A DNA stretch of 64,000 nt from contig NZ_SFCC01000023.1 in the NCBI RefSeq assembly GCF_004214935.1, forward strand, positions 49,689 to 113,688, given 5' to 3'. This document shows positions 42,587 through 51,737 of this stretch, piece by piece; the first letter of the stretch is position 1, and every line of letters begins with the position of its first letter. The notes under the pieces were generated by a model. That model ran no database searches. It was not told the origin of the DNA and saw nothing but the letters and a program-made list of their open reading frames with translations. The DNA is from Amycolatopsis suaedae (lineage in GTDB: Bacteria; Actinomycetota; Actinomycetes; Mycobacteriales; Pseudonocardiaceae). The position numbers and the translations under genes were made by a program.

Positions 42587-42943
42587 GTGGCCAGCAGGGC
42601 CGCTCTGATCTTTCGCGTTGCCGCCGTCGCCGAGGCGCTGTCCTGGGCAGCGCTGCTGATCGGGATGTTCACGCGGGACGTGCTCGAGGCGGGCAACCCG
42701 GTCCCGGTGGTCGGGATGACCCACGGCATCGTCTTCGTCGTCTACGTGCTGGTGACGCTCGCCGTGGCCAAGCCGCTCGGCTGGAAGTTCGGCACCGTGT
42801 TCTGGGCGCTGGTCGCCAGCGTGCCGCCGCTGTTCACCTGGTTCTTCGAGAAGTGGGCCCTGCGCCGCGGCAAGCTGGACGGTCCGCAGCGCCTCACCCA
42901 CGGCGGCACCGGCCTGTTCGTCCGGCAGCCCGTTTCCGTCTAG
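42587..42943 (+). CDS. DUF3817-family integral membrane protein
   Basis: GTG 42587 follows a full AGGAGG site and gives 118 aa with three membrane helices: IFRVAAVAEALSWAALLIGMF, GIVFVVYVLVTLAVA and VFWALVASVPPLFTWFFE. RVAAVAEALSW and GMTHGIVF are typical of DUF3817/YdzA proteins; the function is unknown. The MarR gene ends 3 nt away on the opposite strand. A terminator-like hairpin immediately upstream suggests regulated expression. Confidence 0.85.
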   Translation: MASRAALIFRVAAVAEALSWAALLIGMFTRDVLEAGNPVPVVGMTHGIVFVVYVLVTLAVAKPLGWKFGTVFWALVASVPPLFTWFFEKWALRRGKLDGPQRLTHGGTGLFVRQPVSV

Positions 42944-42945
42944 TA

Positions 42946-43446
42946 CTACTCCGTGAAGTCGCCGGTCGCCTTGCGGACCTTCGTCAGCAGCTCGGTCAGC
43001 TGAGCTGTCTGGCGGGGGGTCAGGCCGGTCAGTCCGAAGTCGATCGCCGTGACGGCGGCCGTCGCCTGCTCCCGGCGGGCGCGGCCGTCGTCGGTGATCT
43101 CCACCAGCGTCGTGCGCCGGTCCGTCGGGTGCGGTACGCGCTTGACCAGGCCGTCCTTCTCCAGCCGGTCGACGATGTTCGTCACGCTGGTCGGGTGCAG
43201 CTGGAGGCGCTCGCCCATCACCCGCATCGGCAGGCTGGCGCGCTTGGCGAAGGTGAGCAGCACGAGTGCCTCGTAACGGGCGAACGTCAGCCCGTGTGGC
43301 TTGAGCGCACCGTCCACGGCGGACTGGATGATCTGCTGCACCCGCATCACACCGGTCACCGCCGCCATCGTCCCGGACGGGCCGATGCGCTCCTCCCACA
43401 GCTGTGCCGCGCGGGCGATGGGGTCGAACGGCAACGGACGGTTCAT
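42946..43446 (-). CDS. MarR-family transcriptional regulator
   Basis: The 166-aa protein has the winged-helix core with PMRVMGERLQLHPTSVTNIV as the recognition region and DRRTTLVEITDDGR as the wing, flanked by dimerisation helices. Such regulators respond to phenolic compounds or oxidants. It is convergent with the DUF3817 gene and divergent from the thiamine-binding protein gene 80 nt away, either of which could be a target. Confidence 0.92.
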   Translation of the reverse strand: MNRPLPFDPIARAAQLWEERIGPSGTMAAVTGVMRVQQIIQSAVDGALKPHGLTFARYEALVLLTFAKRASLPMRVMGERLQLHPTSVTNIVDRLEKDGLVKRVPHPTDRRTTLVEITDDGRARREQATAAVTAIDFGLTGLTPRQTAQLTELLTKVRKATGDFTE

Positions 43447-43526
43447 GGTCGTCGAAGTTACCAGCGGGTACCGGCTGTGTCCGGCAGGGTGGTCACATTC
43501 CCCACCGATCGCAGGAGGCCAGTGTC

Positions 43527-43820
43527 ATGATTGTCGCGTTCAGTGTCAGTCCGCTCGGGGGCGAGTCCGACGGTGTCGCCGAGGCCGTCGCCAAGGCGGT
43601 CCAGGTGGTCAGGGACTCCGGACTGCCCAACGAGACCAATGCCATGTTCACCCTCGTCGAGGGCGAGTGGGACGAGGTGATGGACGTCGTGCGGCGCGCC
43701 ACCGAGGCGGTGCAGGCGGAGGCGTCGCGGGTGTCGCTGGTCCTCAAGGCCGACATCCGGCCGGGCCACACCGGGCAGCTGCGGGGCAAGGTCGAGCGGC
43801 TGGAGGAGCACCTGCGATGA
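43527..43820 (+). CDS. MTH1187/YqgV-type thiamine-binding protein
   Basis: ATG 43527 follows GCAGGAGG and gives 97 aa. FSVSPLGGESDGVAEAVAKA, ETNAMFTLVEGEWDEVMDVV and LVLKADIRPG are the features of the small MTH1187/YkoF-like ferredoxin-fold family, some members of which bind thiamine. It is cytoplasmic and probably oligomeric. The thioredoxin-like gene starts 31 nt downstream; a link is not evident. Confidence 0.87.
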   Translation: MIVAFSVSPLGGESDGVAEAVAKAVQVVRDSGLPNETNAMFTLVEGEWDEVMDVVRRATEAVQAEASRVSLVLKADIRPGHTGQLRGKVERLEEHLR

Positions 43821-43851
43821 GCGTGTCCGCGAGTCGTGTCAGGATGGAACC

Positions 43852-44823
43852 GTGACACAGCCACGCCGACCTTCCGCCAAGTCAGCAGCCCTTTCCGCCG
43901 CGCTGTCCGGTGCGGTGGACCTGTCCGCGCTCAAGGCGCGGGCCGACGCGGCCCGGCGCCAGCCGGCAGCGCCCGCCCAGCAGCCTTCCGGGCCCCCGGC
44001 CCAGCCGCCCGCCGGTGCCGGGACGGCCGTGCTCGACGTCACCGAGGCCACCTTCCAGGCCGACGTCGTCGAGCGTTCGCTCAAGCAGCTCGTGGTCGTC
44101 GACCTGTGGGCCGAGTGGTGTGGCCCGTGCAAGCAGCTGAGCCCGGTGCTCGAACGGCTGGCCGGCGAGTCCGGCGGCGCGTGGGTGCTGGCGAAGGTGG
44201 ACGTCGACGCCAACCCGCGGATCTCGCAGCTGTTCGGCGTGCAGTCGATCCCCACGGTCGTCGCCATCGCCGGTGGTCAGCCGGTCGACGCGTTCTCCGG
44301 TGCGCTGCCCGAGCTGCAGATCCGCCAGTGGCTGAAGTCCCTGCTCGACGCGTTGCGGGACAAGCTGCCCGGCATCAAGGACGCCGAGCAGAATGGCGCC
44401 GCCGAGGAGCCGGAGGACCCGCGGTTCACCGAGGCCGAGGAGGCGTTCGAGCGGGGCGACTTCGCCGCCGCGAAGGCCGCCTACCAGCGCATCCTCGACG
44501 CGGAGCCGGGCAACGACCAGGCCAAGGCCGCGCTGGTGCAGGTGTCGTTCGCGGAGCGGGCAGGCCAGGCCGACCCGTCGGCCGTCGCGCGTGCCGACGC
44601 CGACCCCGACGACATCGACGCCCAGCTCGCGGCGGCGGACTTCGAGGTCGCCCAGCAGCTGGCCGAGGAGGGCTTCGCGCGGCTGGTGGCGGTCGTGCGC
44701 CGCACCGCGGGCGAGGAGCGCAACCGGGTGCGCGAGCACCTGGTCGGGCTGTTCGACCTGTTCGACCCCGCGGACCCGCGCGTCGCCAAGGCCCGCCGCG
44801 ACCTGGCTTCCGCGCTGTTCTGA
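43852..44823 (+). CDS. Thioredoxin-domain co-chaperone (CnoX/YbbN-like)
   Basis: GTG 43852 gives 323 aa. An Ala/Pro-rich N-terminal tail leads into a thioredoxin domain with the active site AEWCGPCKQ (Cys90, Cys93) and the cis-Pro loop VQSIPTVV. A C-terminal TPR-like helical region follows (FTEAEEAFERGDFAAAKAAY, then QRILDAEPGNDQAKAALVQV). This is the plan of CnoX/YbbN proteins, which protect clients from oxidation and pass them to chaperones. Many of these have lost the second Cys; here both are present. A long hairpin follows the stop by one base. Confidence 0.9.
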   Translation: MTQPRRPSAKSAALSAALSGAVDLSALKARADAARRQPAAPAQQPSGPPAQPPAGAGTAVLDVTEATFQADVVERSLKQLVVVDLWAEWCGPCKQLSPVLERLAGESGGAWVLAKVDVDANPRISQLFGVQSIPTVVAIAGGQPVDAFSGALPELQIRQWLKSLLDALRDKLPGIKDAEQNGAAEEPEDPRFTEAEEAFERGDFAAAKAAYQRILDAEPGNDQAKAALVQVSFAERAGQADPSAVARADADPDDIDAQLAAADFEVAQQLAEEGFARLVAVVRRTAGEERNRVREHLVGLFDLFDPADPRVAKARRDLASALF

Positions 44824-44824
44824 T

Positions 44825-45149
44825 GCCGTGAAGGGGGCCCTCACGGCATCAGACGCCGTGAGGGCCCCCTTCACGGCATGCCCCGGTGAAGTCCGGGCGG
44901 GCGATCGTGCGCGAGTGTGGAACTCGCGTGCCGGAGCGTAGAACTCGCGTGCGTGAGCGTGGAGTTCATACCGTGAGACACGGCTCCCGTCCGGCGGACG
45001 TCGCGAGTCCCACCTTCGTGCACGCGAGTCCCACGCTCCCGCACGCGAACTCCACCGTCACGCACACCACCCGACTCCAGCCTCTAGCCCCCAAGCACGT
45101 GAAGGCCACCTTCATCACGTGAGACGTAATGAAGGTGGCCTTCACGTGC
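44825..45149. repeat. Intergenic iteron element, copy D
   Basis: No gene is present in 44824-45157. A hairpin with 23-bp perfect arms (44825-44847 and 44855-44877, loop ATCAGAC) comes first. GCCCCGGTGAAGTCCGGGC follows, resembling the ends of copy C. Three 21-bp units lie on the left (44911-44973) and three in opposite sense on the right (44999-45061). A typical unit is CGGAGCGTAGAACTC followed by GCGTGC. A second hairpin with 21-bp perfect arms (45095-45115 and 45129-45149) completes it. The whole sits between convergent genes, with a hairpin at each side next to a gene end. Confidence 0.88.
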
Positions 45150-45157
45150 CCTGACGG

Positions 45158-46603
45158 TCAGCCGTACTGCTGCGTACAGGCGGTCGAGCCCTCCATGTAG
45201 CCCTTGCGCAGCGACTCGACGCGCTCGAAACCGTTCTCCACCTGCTTGCCGTTGACGTCGGCGGCGATCACGCTCTTCGGCATCAGCAGCTCGGCGATGG
45301 CCTCGTCCAGGTCGCCCGAGGACAGCCGCAGGTTCGCACCCGGCCGGTTGGACGCCGCCGCCCACGCGCCCACCAGGCACGAGGTCCGCAGCCCGGCGTT
45401 GTCGTTGTCCAGGGACGCGCCGACGCCCTTCTGGATGCCCATCGTGTAGCGCGACGCCACCTCGGCCAGCGCGGCGAAGTCACCGAGACCACCGGGGTCC
45501 TCGCCCTGGAACTCGGCCTTGCGATCGCCGGTCCGCCCGATCTGGGACAGGGCGTTCAGATCGATGCTGACCGTGTTGGAGTCCGGGCAGTACGACGCGG
45601 GCGGAGTCTGCGGCCCGCCCGGGCACACGCCGCCCTCGTCGACGATCTTCGGCGCCTGGGCGCCCGCGCCCTCGAACGCCTTGTCCAGGCTGGTCTGCAG
45701 GTGCCCGATCAGCTTCATGTCCAGCCGTTCGTCACCCTTGCCCTTGTCGCCCTTGTGGAACGGCTGCTCGGTGATCCGGGCGTCGATGTTCTGCTGGTTG
45801 ATCCCGGCGCACTCCTTGGCGCCCTTCTCGAACCCGAGCTGGAAGGCGTAGGTGCGGTCGAACGCGGTGCCGTGCGCACCCTTCTCCTTCGACGACTGGC
45901 CTGCCTGGTCGCGGATGAAGAACAGCGAGGCCAGCACCTGGTTGAGGCCCTCCGAGGTGGACACCCGGAAGTACTTGCTCTTCTCCTCGGCCATCCAGCG
46001 GAAGTAGCCGCCGGTGAAGCAGTCGGCCTGCTGCTCCTTCACGATCGTGGCCACGTTCTTCGACATCCCGGCCTTCTCGCCGAGGCGGTACTGCACGGCG
46101 TGGCCGAACTCGTGGCCGAGCACGGTGACGATGGCCATCGGGCCGAACTCGGTACGCAGCATCGGCAGCAGCTGACCGCGGTCCCACGCCACCAGGTCCT
46201 CCGGCGGGCAGTAGAAGGCGTTCATCGCCGCCTCCTTGACCGAGGTGCCGCACGCCTCGTCGGTGTCCGTGCTCGGGTCGTAGGACATGAGTTCCTTGAC
46301 CGGCTCGAACGGCATGCCGAAGTGCGCGGGCAGCTCCTGGGTCCAGTACTCGCTCACGTCGGCGATCGACGCGATGGCGATCTTGTCCTCTTCGCTGTCC
46401 GTGGCGTTGCGGACGTTGAGCTGCGGCTTGGGCGCGTCCGGCTTCAGGCCGCTCTCGAAGTGCGTCACCGGCAGCCCCGCGACGTCACCGACGCTCGTCT
46501 TCGCCTCACCGCTGTTCTTGCTGTCGTCGCCGCACGCTCCGGCGAGCAAGGCGACCACGGCCACCATTCCGACCAGGGAGGGACGCCCCCACTTTGTGCT
46601 CAT
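45158..46603 (-). CDS. Neutral zinc metallopeptidase lipoprotein (YpfJ-like)
   Basis: ATG 46603 gives 481 aa with a short signal ending in LLAGAC (lipidated Cys). The zinc site TVLGHEFGHAVQYRLG (HExxH) is followed by EQQADCFTGGYFRWM, which supplies the third ligand region. The C-terminal half contains paired Cys residues that may form disulfides outside the cell. YpfJ-type proteins are putative neutral zinc peptidases; the substrate is unknown. The stop codon lies 8 nt from the hairpin of repeat element D, which should terminate the message. Confidence 0.88.
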   Translation of the reverse strand: MSTKWGRPSLVGMVAVVALLAGACGDDSKNSGEAKTSVGDVAGLPVTHFESGLKPDAPKPQLNVRNATDSEEDKIAIASIADVSEYWTQELPAHFGMPFEPVKELMSYDPSTDTDEACGTSVKEAAMNAFYCPPEDLVAWDRGQLLPMLRTEFGPMAIVTVLGHEFGHAVQYRLGEKAGMSKNVATIVKEQQADCFTGGYFRWMAEEKSKYFRVSTSEGLNQVLASLFFIRDQAGQSSKEKGAHGTAFDRTYAFQLGFEKGAKECAGINQQNIDARITEQPFHKGDKGKGDERLDMKLIGHLQTSLDKAFEGAGAQAPKIVDEGGVCPGGPQTPPASYCPDSNTVSIDLNALSQIGRTGDRKAEFQGEDPGGLGDFAALAEVASRYTMGIQKGVGASLDNDNAGLRTSCLVGAWAAASNRPGANLRLSSGDLDEAIAELLMPKSVIAADVNGKQVENGFERVESLRKGYMEGSTACTQQYG

Positions 46604-46724
46604 CTGCCACTCCGTGTCTGTGTGGATGGCACGCACCCTACTAAGCGCCGTCCCGGCCCGGGCACGGATCACCCAGATCGGGCCGTGGAGGCGCCGCGGT
46701 GATCGTCGCGTTATCGTCGCTGGA

Positions 46725-49241
46725 ATGAGAGCAGTCCGCCGGTTCACCGTGCGTGCCAGCCTGCCGGAGCCGCTGTCCGGGCTGCGGGCACTGGCCACCA
46801 ATCTGCGCTGGACCTGGCATCCGCCGACGCGTGACCTGTTCGCGTCGATCGACGCCGGGCTGTTCAACCGGTTCAAGGACCCGTTGCGGCTGATCACCGC
46901 ACTGCCGCCGGAGCGGCTGGAGGAGCTGGCCGACGACGAGGACTTCCTCGCCCGCTTCCGCGCGGCCACCGACGACCTGCAGCGCTACCTCACCGAGCCT
47001 CGCTGGTACCAGCGCCAGGGCAGGCTGCCTGCCGCGGTGGCCTACTTCTCCATGGAGTTCGGCGTCACCGAGGCGCTGCCGAACTACTCCGGCGGCCTCG
47101 GCGTGCTCGCCGCCGACCACCTCAAGGCGGCGTCCGACCTCGGCGCACCCATGATCGGCGTGGGACTGCTGTACCGGGCGGGCTACTTCCGGCAGGCGCT
47201 GTCGCTGGACGGCTGGCAGGTCGAGCACTACCCGGTGATCGACCCCATCGGCCTGCCGCTGGAACTGCTGACCGACGAGAGCGGCGAGCCGCTGCGGGTC
47301 AGCGTCGCGGTGCCCGGTGGCCGTGACCTGCACGCCCAGATCTGGCGTGCCTGGGTCGGGCGGATCCCGCTGCTGTTGATGGACTCCGACACCGAGGGCA
47401 ACGACGAGGACCTGCGCGGCGTCACCGACCGCCTCTACGGCGGCGACGCCAACCACCGCATCCGCCAGCAGATCCTCGCCGGCGTCGGCGGGGTCCGGGC
47501 CGTGCGCCGGTACTGCGCCCTGACCGGGCACCCCGAGCCCGAGGTGTTCCACACCAACGAGGGCCACGCCGGGTTCCTCGGGCTGGAACGCGCCCGCGAG
47601 ATCGTCACCGCGGGCGGGCTGGAGTTCGACGAGGCACTGGTGCCGGTGCGGGCCGGCACCGTCTACACCACCCACACCCCCGTTCCCGCCGGGCTGGACC
47701 GGTTCCCGGTCGACCTGGTGCAGCACTACTTCGGCGACGGCAGGCTGCTGCCCGGCATCGACGTGCGCACGGTGCTGGCGCTCGGCGCCGAGGACAACCC
47801 GGGCATGTTCAACATGGCCCACATGGGCCTGCGGCTCTCCCAGCGCGCCAACGGTGTCTCGGCGCTGCACGGGCGGGTGTCGCGGACGATGTTCCACCGG
47901 CTGTGGTCCGACTTCGACATCGACGAGGTGCCGATCTCGGCGGTGACCAATGGCGTCCACGGCCCGACCTGGGTGGCCAGGGAACTGAGCGCGCTGCTCG
48001 ACGGCGACGGCGACGAGCACGCCGGCTCGCGCGAGACGGTGTCCGACGCACAGCTCTGGGCACTGCGCCGGGACCTGCGGGAGAAGCTGGTCAGCGAGGT
48101 CCGCAGGCGGGTGCGCGACGCGTGGCTGCAGCGTGGCGCCGCCGGGCTGGAGCTGGGCTGGACCGACTCCGTGTTCGACCCCGACGTGCTGACCGTCGGC
48201 TTCGCCCGCAGGGTGCCGACGTACAAGCGGCTCACGCTGATGCTGCGCGATCCCGAGCGGCTGCGGGCGTTGCTGCTGGACGAGCGGCGGCCGATCCAGA
48301 TCGTCGTGGCAGGCAAGTCGCATCCGGCCGACGAGGGCGGCAAGGCGCTGATCCAGCAGATCGTCCGGTTCGTCGACGACCCGGCCGTGCGGCACCGGAT
48401 CGTCTACCTGCCCGACTACGACATGGCGATGGCGCGTTACCTCTACCGCGGCTGCGACGTCTGGCTCAACAACCCGACCCGGCCGCTGGAGGCGTGCGGG
48501 ACGTCGGGAATGAAGTCGGCGCTCAACGGCGGGCTGAACCTGTCCATCCGGGACGGCTGGTGGGACGAGCACTACCACCCGGACTTCGGCTGGGCCATCC
48601 CGACCGCGGACGGCGTCGCCGACCCGCTGCGCCGCGACGACCTGGAGTCCAAGGCGCTCTACGACCTGCTGGAGATGCAGATCGCGCCGCTGTTCTACGA
48701 CCGCGGCCCGGACGGGACACCGGCCGGCTGGCTGTCCCGCGTCTGGGAGACGCTGGAGCGGCTGGGACCGAAGCTGCAGGCGTCGCGGATGGTGCGCGAG
48801 TACGTCGAGCACTACTACCGGCCCGCCGCGGAGACGGTCGCCGCGGCCGCCGCCGACGGCTACGCGGGTGCCCGTTCGCTCGCCGGGTACCGGACGCGGA
48901 TCGACACGGCCTGGCGGCGGGTCATCATCCACGACACCGACCTGCGGGTCGAGGCGCCGGACGAACTGGTCGTCGGCACCGACGTGCGGGTGTCCGCGCG
49001 GGTGGACCTCGCCGGACTCGAACCGTCCGATGTGGACGTTCAGGCGGTCGTCGGCAGGGTGGGCGACTCGGACGACCTGCTCGATCCGGTCACCGTGCCG
49101 ATGCAGCCGGCGGGCATTGGCTTGTTCGAGGCCACCCTGCGGCTGCCTCACGCCGGGTCGCTCGGCTACACGGTGCGGGTGCTGCCGAGGCATCCGTTGC
49201 TGGCCAGCCCCGCGGAGCTGGGAAGGGTCGTTTTCGCCTGA
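46725..49241 (+). CDS. glgP: Alpha-glucan (glycogen/maltodextrin) phosphorylase
   Basis: ATG 46725 gives 838 aa, as for the bacterial short-type phosphorylases. AVAYFSMEFGVTEALPNYSGG and FHTNEGHAGFLGLER are family signatures (first shown only in part). The pyridoxal-phosphate Lys is in CGTSGMKSALNGGLN, about residue 597. It releases glucose-1-phosphate from the non-reducing ends of storage glucan using phosphate. The N-terminal 100 residues (LSGLRALATNLRWTWHPPTR) are the DUF3417-type domain of this subgroup. It is divergent from the metallopeptidase gene. Confidence 0.95.
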   Translation: MRAVRRFTVRASLPEPLSGLRALATNLRWTWHPPTRDLFASIDAGLFNRFKDPLRLITALPPERLEELADDEDFLARFRAATDDLQRYLTEPRWYQRQGRLPAAVAYFSMEFGVTEALPNYSGGLGVLAADHLKAASDLGAPMIGVGLLYRAGYFRQALSLDGWQVEHYPVIDPIGLPLELLTDESGEPLRVSVAVPGGRDLHAQIWRAWVGRIPLLLMDSDTEGNDEDLRGVTDRLYGGDANHRIRQQILAGVGGVRAVRRYCALTGHPEPEVFHTNEGHAGFLGLERAREIVTAGGLEFDEALVPVRAGTVYTTHTPVPAGLDRFPVDLVQHYFGDGRLLPGIDVRTVLALGAEDNPGMFNMAHMGLRLSQRANGVSALHGRVSRTMFHRLWSDFDIDEVPISAVTNGVHGPTWVARELSALLDGDGDEHAGSRETVSDAQLWALRRDLREKLVSEVRRRVRDAWLQRGAAGLELGWTDSVFDPDVLTVGFARRVPTYKRLTLMLRDPERLRALLLDERRPIQIVVAGKSHPADEGGKALIQQIVRFVDDPAVRHRIVYLPDYDMAMARYLYRGCDVWLNNPTRPLEACGTSGMKSALNGGLNLSIRDGWWDEHYHPDFGWAIPTADGVADPLRRDDLESKALYDLLEMQIAPLFYDRGPDGTPAGWLSRVWETLERLGPKLQASRMVREYVEHYYRPAAETVAAAAADGYAGARSLAGYRTRIDTAWRRVIIHDTDLRVEAPDELVVGTDVRVSARVDLAGLEPSDVDVQAVVGRVGDSDDLLDPVTVPMQPAGIGLFEATLRLPHAGSLGYTVRVLPRHPLLASPAELGRVVFA

Positions 49242-49263
49242 CTTTGCCGCTAGTTTCATCCCC

Positions 49264-50505
49264 ATGAGACGCAGGATTGTGGCGGTAGCGGCCGGTGTGC
49301 TGCTGGCTTTGACGGGTGTGGCCGCTCCGGCGACCGCGGCGGGGCATGGGCCGTGGGTGGCGAGCTGGGCGACGGCGGCACAGGAGGCTGCCACGGAGTT
49401 CGGGCCGAACTGGTCCGTGGAGGGTTTCGAGCGGCAGTCGCTGCGGCAGGTGGTGCGGGCCAGCGCGGGCGGCTTGGTGACGCGCGTGCGGCTGACCAAC
49501 GTCTACGGGACCAAGCCGCTGCGTGTCGCCAAGGCGACGATCGCGCGGACGGCCGAGGGAGCGGCGGTGCGGCCGGACTCGGTGCGGCCGCTGACGTTCG
49601 GCCACCGGAGGTCGGTGGAGATCCCGGTCGGCGAGGAGACCAGCAGCGACCTGACGGTGTTCCGGGTGGCACCGCTGGAGCGGGTGACGATCACCCTGTA
49701 CCTGGCCGAGGCGACCGGTCCGGCCACGATGCACCTGGCTGCCAACACGACCAGCTACCGCGCGGCAGGCGACCACGTCGCCGACGCGGACGGCGCGGCC
49801 TTCACCGAGACGTCGCAGTCGTGGTACCTGCTGGCCGGGCTGGACGTCGCCGGGCAGGCGAGCCGGGGATCCGGCGTCGTGACGTTCGGCGACTCGATCA
49901 CCGACGGCGCGGGCGCCACGTTCGGCGAGTACGACCGGTACCCGGACGACCTCGCCGAGGCGCTGACGCCGCGGCCGGTGCTCAACACCGGCATCGGCGG
50001 CAACCGGGTACTCAACGACGCGCGGTGCGCGGGGGAGCGGGCGGCCGCGCGGTTCGAGCGCGACGTGCTGGACCAGCCGAGGGCGGGCACGGTGATCGTG
50101 CTGGAGGGCATCAACGACATCGGAATGCCGGAGCTCCCCGGCGAGTTCCCGTGTGTGGGGCAGCGGCCGGTGGTGACCGCCGAGCAGTTGATCGCGGGGC
50201 ACCGGCAGCTGATCCGGATGGCGAAGGCCGACGGGATGAAGATCATCGGCGCGACGATGCTGCCGTACCAGGGGACGTTCTACTACAGCGAGCGCGGCGA
50301 GGCGGTGCGGGACGCGGTCAACGCGTGGATCCGTACGTCCGGCGAGTACGACGCGGTCGCGGACTTCGACCGGATCACCGCCGATCCGGCGCATCCGGAC
50401 GCGTTGCTGCCCGCCTACGACAGCGGCGACAAGCTGCACCCCAGCGACGCCGGCTACGCCGTGATGGCCACCGAGGCGGCGAAGGCGGTGCGGTCCCTGC
50501 GCTGA
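49264..50505 (+). CDS. Secreted SGNH/GDSL hydrolase
   Basis: ATG 49264 gives 413 aa with a cleavable signal peptide (MRRRIVAVAAGVLLALTGVA, then APATAA). The SGNH blocks are all present: FGDSITDG with nucleophile Ser211, NTGIGGN, VLEGINDIG, and the Asp-x-x-His pair in SGDKLHPSDAGY. An N-terminal beta domain of about 150 residues precedes it, as in actinomycete carbohydrate esterases of this class. It probably removes acyl groups from polysaccharides or lipids outside the cell. The gene ends 4 nt from a convergent gene. Confidence 0.92.
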   Translation: MRRRIVAVAAGVLLALTGVAAPATAAGHGPWVASWATAAQEAATEFGPNWSVEGFERQSLRQVVRASAGGLVTRVRLTNVYGTKPLRVAKATIARTAEGAAVRPDSVRPLTFGHRRSVEIPVGEETSSDLTVFRVAPLERVTITLYLAEATGPATMHLAANTTSYRAAGDHVADADGAAFTETSQSWYLLAGLDVAGQASRGSGVVTFGDSITDGAGATFGEYDRYPDDLAEALTPRPVLNTGIGGNRVLNDARCAGERAAARFERDVLDQPRAGTVIVLEGINDIGMPELPGEFPCVGQRPVVTAEQLIAGHRQLIRMAKADGMKIIGATMLPYQGTFYYSERGEAVRDAVNAWIRTSGEYDAVADFDRITADPAHPDALLPAYDSGDKLHPSDAGYAVMATEAAKAVRSLR

Positions 50506-50509
50506 CCGG

Positions 50510-50905
50510 TCAGGGGACCGCCGGCGTTCCGCCGGGGCGGACCGGCAGGCCTGCCGCGCGCCAGGCGCGGAAGCCACCGGCCAGGTCGGTCGCCTTCGGC
50601 AGGCCGAGGGCGCGCAGGTCGGCCGCGGCCAGGCTGGAGGCGTAGCTCTCGTTGCACACGACGATCACCGCCCGCCCGGGGTCCACCTCGGGCAGGCGGT
50701 GATCACCCCCAGGGTCGAGCCGCCATTCCAGGTGGATGCGTTCCACGATCACCGACCCGGGGATCTCCCCCTCCTCGGCGCGGTTGGCGTGCGGGCGGAT
50801 GTCGACCACCAGCGCCCCCTCGTCCAGCAGCTCGGCCGCCCGCGCCGGGGACACCCGGTCCAGCCCGGCCCGGGCGGCGGCCAGCCGGTCGTCGACGGCG
50901 CTCAT
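50510..50905 (-). CDS. Rhodanese-like domain protein
   Basis: ATG 50905 overlaps the cysteine dioxygenase stop (ATGA) and gives 131 aa. The single rhodanese domain has VVDIRPHANRAEEGEIPGSV and the catalytic Cys in VVCNESYASSLAA, with GGFRAWRAAGLP closing the domain. It transfers sulfane sulfur in the cytoplasm. Its coupling to cysteine dioxygenase suggests handling of sulfur released during cysteine breakdown. Confidence 0.92.
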   Translation of the reverse strand: MSAVDDRLAAARAGLDRVSPARAAELLDEGALVVDIRPHANRAEEGEIPGSVIVERIHLEWRLDPGGDHRLPEVDPGRAVIVVCNESYASSLAAADLRALGLPKATDLAGGFRAWRAAGLPVRPGGTPAVP

Positions 50906-51435
50906 CGGGTCACCGGGATCGGCGGGATCTCCGCCGGGATGTCCGCCAGCGAGGCGTACTGCCTGGTCGCCACCAGCGGCGGCGAGTAGGCGTGGACGCT
51001 GGCCGACGGCGTCGCACCGGCCCCGGTGACCTGGTGTGCCCGTCCGGCGCCGAACCCGATCCCGTCGCCGACGACGTGGGTGCGCTGCCGTACCGGCCCG
51101 CCCGGATAGCGGTACTCCTCGGCCAGCTCGCCCTGCAGCACGGTGAACGAGCCGGACGCCCCGCCGTGGTCGTGCGGCGCCGTCCGCTGGCCGGGCAGCC
51201 AGGACAGCAGCCACAGTTCGACGCCGTCGGTCAACGCGAGCCGGGCCCACCAGCGCCGGTCGGCGTCGAACCGCAGGATGCGGCGCAGGCCGCCGGTCAG
51301 TTCGGTGGCGACGGTGCGGGTCAGCTCGGCCAGCTCCCTCGGCGTCCACAGCAGGCGCTCGGGGTGCAGCAGGTCGATCAGCAGCGGGTCGGTCAGCTCG
51401 GGGTGGGTCTCGGGTCGGACGACAGACTGGGTCAT
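50902..51435 (-). CDS. Cysteine dioxygenase-family protein
   Basis: ATG 51435 follows GAGGAGCG and gives 177 aa. The cupin metal motif APHDHGGASGSFTVLQGEL and the later AHQVTGAG hold the three iron-binding His residues. It should oxidise cysteine to cysteine sulfinate using iron and oxygen, lowering cysteine and feeding taurine or sulfite metabolism. It forms an operon with the rhodanese gene. The long leader region upstream contains two hairpins. Confidence 0.88.
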   Translation of the reverse strand: MTQSVVRPETHPELTDPLLIDLLHPERLLWTPRELAELTRTVATELTGGLRRILRFDADRRWWARLALTDGVELWLLSWLPGQRTAPHDHGGASGSFTVLQGELAEEYRYPGGPVRQRTHVVGDGIGFGAGRAHQVTGAGATPSASVHAYSPPLVATRQYASLADIPAEIPPIPVTR

Positions 51436-51737
51436 CTCACGCTCCTCGGCGATGCGAACGGACGGACGTGGGCCGCGCGACGCGAGGAGCGACGGCACCG
51501 AGGACGGTGCCGGCTCGAAAGGACTCAGCGTCGCGCGCGACTACACCCGCACGACGCCGTGAGGACCAGATCAAGCGTGAAATCGCGCCACAGAACGCCC
51601 GCCCCGGGCGGGTTCTGCAGCACGGACCTGATCACGAAAGCCATGTTGCCACAGCGCAACGCGGGGTGGCACTCGTCTCACCAGGTGACCAGCGACCACG
51701 TCGCCGTCCGCGCGGCACCGCCCGGCACAATGGCCCC
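51436..51737. other. 302-base region between divergent genes, two hairpins
   Basis: No gene is supported. CGGCACCG-AGGA-CGGTGCCG (51493-51512) is a perfect 8-bp hairpin in the dioxygenase leader. CAGAACGCCCGCC (51591-51603) pairs with GGCGGGTTCTG (51607-51617) with a 2-nt bulge. They could be attenuation or termination structures for either divergent gene. No known riboswitch pattern was recognised. Confidence 0.5.

Noticed and set aside
46604..46969. N-terminal extension of the zinc metallopeptidase
   Set aside because: The signal peptide and lipobox begin at ATG 46603; the extension is Ser/Arg-rich and overlaps the divergent gene.
46641..49499. Very long minus-strand frame (about 950 codons) opposite the glycogen phosphorylase gene
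   Set aside because: It is rich in Arg, His, Gly and Val with no domains, and mirrors third-position GC of the true gene. The plus strand encodes a complete phosphorylase.
51436..51737. Riboswitch or cysteine-sensing leader peptide before cysteine dioxygenase
   Set aside because: Only simple hairpins are seen; no Cys-rich short ORF with a ribosome site and no known aptamer pattern were found.
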